A DNA stretch of 14,448 nt from CAVTZP01 sp964456815 (GTDB taxonomy: Bacteria > Chloroflexota > Dehalococcoidia > Dehalococcoidales > BS750m-G39), in the NCBI GenBank assembly GCA_964456815.1, contig CAYWCO010000019.1, forward strand, positions 1 to 14,448. The letters are read 5' to 3'. This document shows positions 13,162 through 14,448 of this stretch, piece after piece. The notes under the pieces are model-generated. The model was given only the letters and a program-made list of their open reading frames with translations, was not told the DNA's origin and ran no database searches. Positions within the stretch are counted from its first letter, which is position 1. Each line of letters starts with the position of its first letter. A program made the translations under genes and the position numbers.

Positions 13162-14448
13162 CTACCTAGCTGTTTTCTTAGCCGCCAGCAGCCGATTAAG
13201 GGCATTCATATAGGCTTTGGCGCTGGCGACAATAATGTCAGTATCGGCGCCACGCCCGGTATAGGTTATCCCTTCGCTCTCTAACCTTATCAGCACCTCA
13301 CCGATGGCGTCAATGCCCTCGGTTACCGATTTAACCGTGAATTCGGTGAGTTCATTGGGCACCTTCACTATTCTGTTGATAGCCTTATAAACGGCGTCAA
13401 CCGGGCCTGTGCCCAGAGAAGCATCCTCAAGGGTTTTACCATCAGGTCCAATAAGCCTGACCGAGGCCGTGGGGATACCTCTATCGCCGCAGGATACCTG
13501 AACCTGGTCAAGGTGGTAGGCCTCGGAGATGGTACGTTGCTCCTCAGCCATAAGGGACTCAATATCCCTGTCGGTGATTTCCTTCTTTTTCTCGGCCAGT
13601 TCCTTGAAGGCGGCGAAGGCGCGGTTGAATTCCTCCTCGCTCAAGCTGTAGCCCAGCTCGGCGAGGCGCTCTTTAAAGGCGTGCCGCCCGCTGAGCTTGC
13701 CCAGCACCAGGCTTGAGGATGGTATGCCTACCGTTTTAGGGTCCATTATCTCGTAGGTTATCGGCATCTTGATTACGCCGTCCTGATGGATTCCTGACTG
13801 GTGGCGGAAGGCGTTTGCCCCAACGATTGCCTTGTTGGGTTGGACGACAAAGCCGGTCAGCTCGCTTACCAGTCGGCTGGCTTTATATATCTGGTTGGTG
13901 TTGACTCCTGTCTTCAGCTGGAAAAGGTCTTTACGGGTATTGAGCGCCATCACAATCTCTTCCTGGGAGGCGTTACCCGCCCTTTCCCCGATGCCGTTGA
14001 CGGTGCACTCCACCTGTCGGGCGCCCCGTTTAACCGCCTCCAGGCTATTGGCTACGGCTAGACCCAGGTCATTGTGGCAGTGAACGCTGACTATAGCCTT
14101 ACTGATGTTGGGCACATTTTTCATGATTCCCTCAATGAGGTTGCCAAACTCATCAGGAATGGCATAGCCCACGGTATCGGGTATATTGACCGTGGTGGCG
14201 CCGGCGTCAATAACTACCTCCAGGATTTGATAGATATACTCCGGGGCGGTCCGGCTGGCATCCATCGGCGAGAACTCTATATCGTCAGTGTATTTCTTCG
14301 CCCGAACCACCATCTCCCGCGCCGTATGCAAGACCTCCTCGCGGCTCTTCTTCAGTTGATAGCCGAGGTGTATATCCGACGAGGAGATAAACACGTGTAT
14401 TCGCGGGTGAGCGGCTTTTTTAACCGCTTCCCATGCCCGGTCTATATC
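13162..14448 (-). CDS. leuA: 2-isopropylmalate synthase (5' partial)
   Basis: LeuA condenses 2-oxoisovalerate with acetyl-CoA, the committed step of leucine synthesis. The frame stays open beyond the ATG at 14394 to the window edge (DIDRAWEAVKKAAHPRIH precedes it), so about 428 C-terminal residues are seen and roughly 80 N-terminal ones, including the DxTLRDGEQ motif, are missing. Visible are the HMFISSSDIHL strand, EFSPMDASRT, NIPDTVGYAIP, the metal-binding VSVHCHNDLGLAVANS, and NGIGERAGNAS, then HQSGIHQDG. The C-terminal regulatory domain (from about DRDIESLMAEE onward, with GTGPVDAVYKAINRIV) is the site of leucine feedback in the family. The stop at 13162 precedes leuC by 88 nt. ilv genes commonly lie upstream in related operons, which the window cannot show. 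Confidence 0.96.
   Translation of the reverse strand, partial: DIDRAWEAVKKAAHPRIHVFISSSDIHLGYQLKKSREEVLHTAREMVVRAKKYTDDIEFSPMDASRTAPEYIYQILEVVIDAGATTVNIPDTVGYAIPDEFGNLIEGIMKNVPNISKAIVSVHCHNDLGLAVANSLEAVKRGARQVECTVNGIGERAGNASQEEIVMALNTRKDLFQLKTGVNTNQIYKASRLVSELTGFVVQPNKAIVGANAFRHQSGIHQDGVIKMPITYEIMDPKTVGIPSSSLVLGKLSGRHAFKERLAELGYSLSEEEFNRAFAAFKELAEKKKEITDRDIESLMAEEQRTISEAYHLDQVQVSCGDRGIPTASVRLIGPDGKTLEDASLGTGPVDAVYKAINRIVKVPNELTEFTVKSVTEGIDAIGEVLIRLESEGITYTGRGADTDIIVASAKAYMNALNRLLAAKKTAR

Overview
The window is 14.4 kb of ordinary bacterial chromosome with dense, short-spaced operons and a moderate-to-high GC feel. Several traits point to an anaerobic Chloroflexota lineage such as the Dehalococcoidia: the leuA-leuC-leuD-leuB-cimA order, the archease-rtcB pair, a short archaeal-like thymidylate synthase, a geranylgeranyl-reductase-family flavoprotein, frequent TTG/GTG starts and weak Shine-Dalgarno (SD) sites. 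This assignment is an inference from gene content; no rRNA or other marker gene is present. There is no CRISPR array, transposase, integrase or phage gene.

Left part (1-2932). The 3' end of a surface protein gene (fibronectin-III-like domain, acidic EAPPVE repeats, C-terminal membrane anchor) stops before a 30-bp perfect palindrome. A complete FAD-dependent reductase of the geranylgeranyl reductase family follows. A tRNA-Lys(CTT) lies on the minus strand with its own good promoter. After it come a doubtful small membrane ORF, a near-consensus minus-strand promoter with no gene behind it, and a membrane-anchored coiled-coil protein ending in a transglutaminase-like Cys/His/Glu domain.

Middle (2944-8510). 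Two operons diverge from a 71-bp core holding two back-to-back promoters. Leftward runs a five-gene operon: two conserved-looking proteins of unknown function, a radical SAM enzyme, a short thymidylate synthase homologue and a free-standing B3/B4 (PheRS-type editing) domain. Rightward run archease and the RNA ligase RtcB, which act together in RNA repair or splicing.

Right part (8543-14448). The branched-chain amino acid operon runs leftward: leuA (cut by the window edge), leuC, leuD, leuB, cimA. LeuA and CimA both feed keto acids into the LeuCD/LeuB module, giving leucine from 2-isopropylmalate and isoleucine precursor from citramalate. A 13-bp perfect hairpin sits between leuC and leuD, and its flank appears to supply the leuD ribosome binding site. 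No gene-free stretch exceeds 300 bases; the longest (1836-1968 and 2218-2353) hold the tRNA promoter and the orphan promoter.
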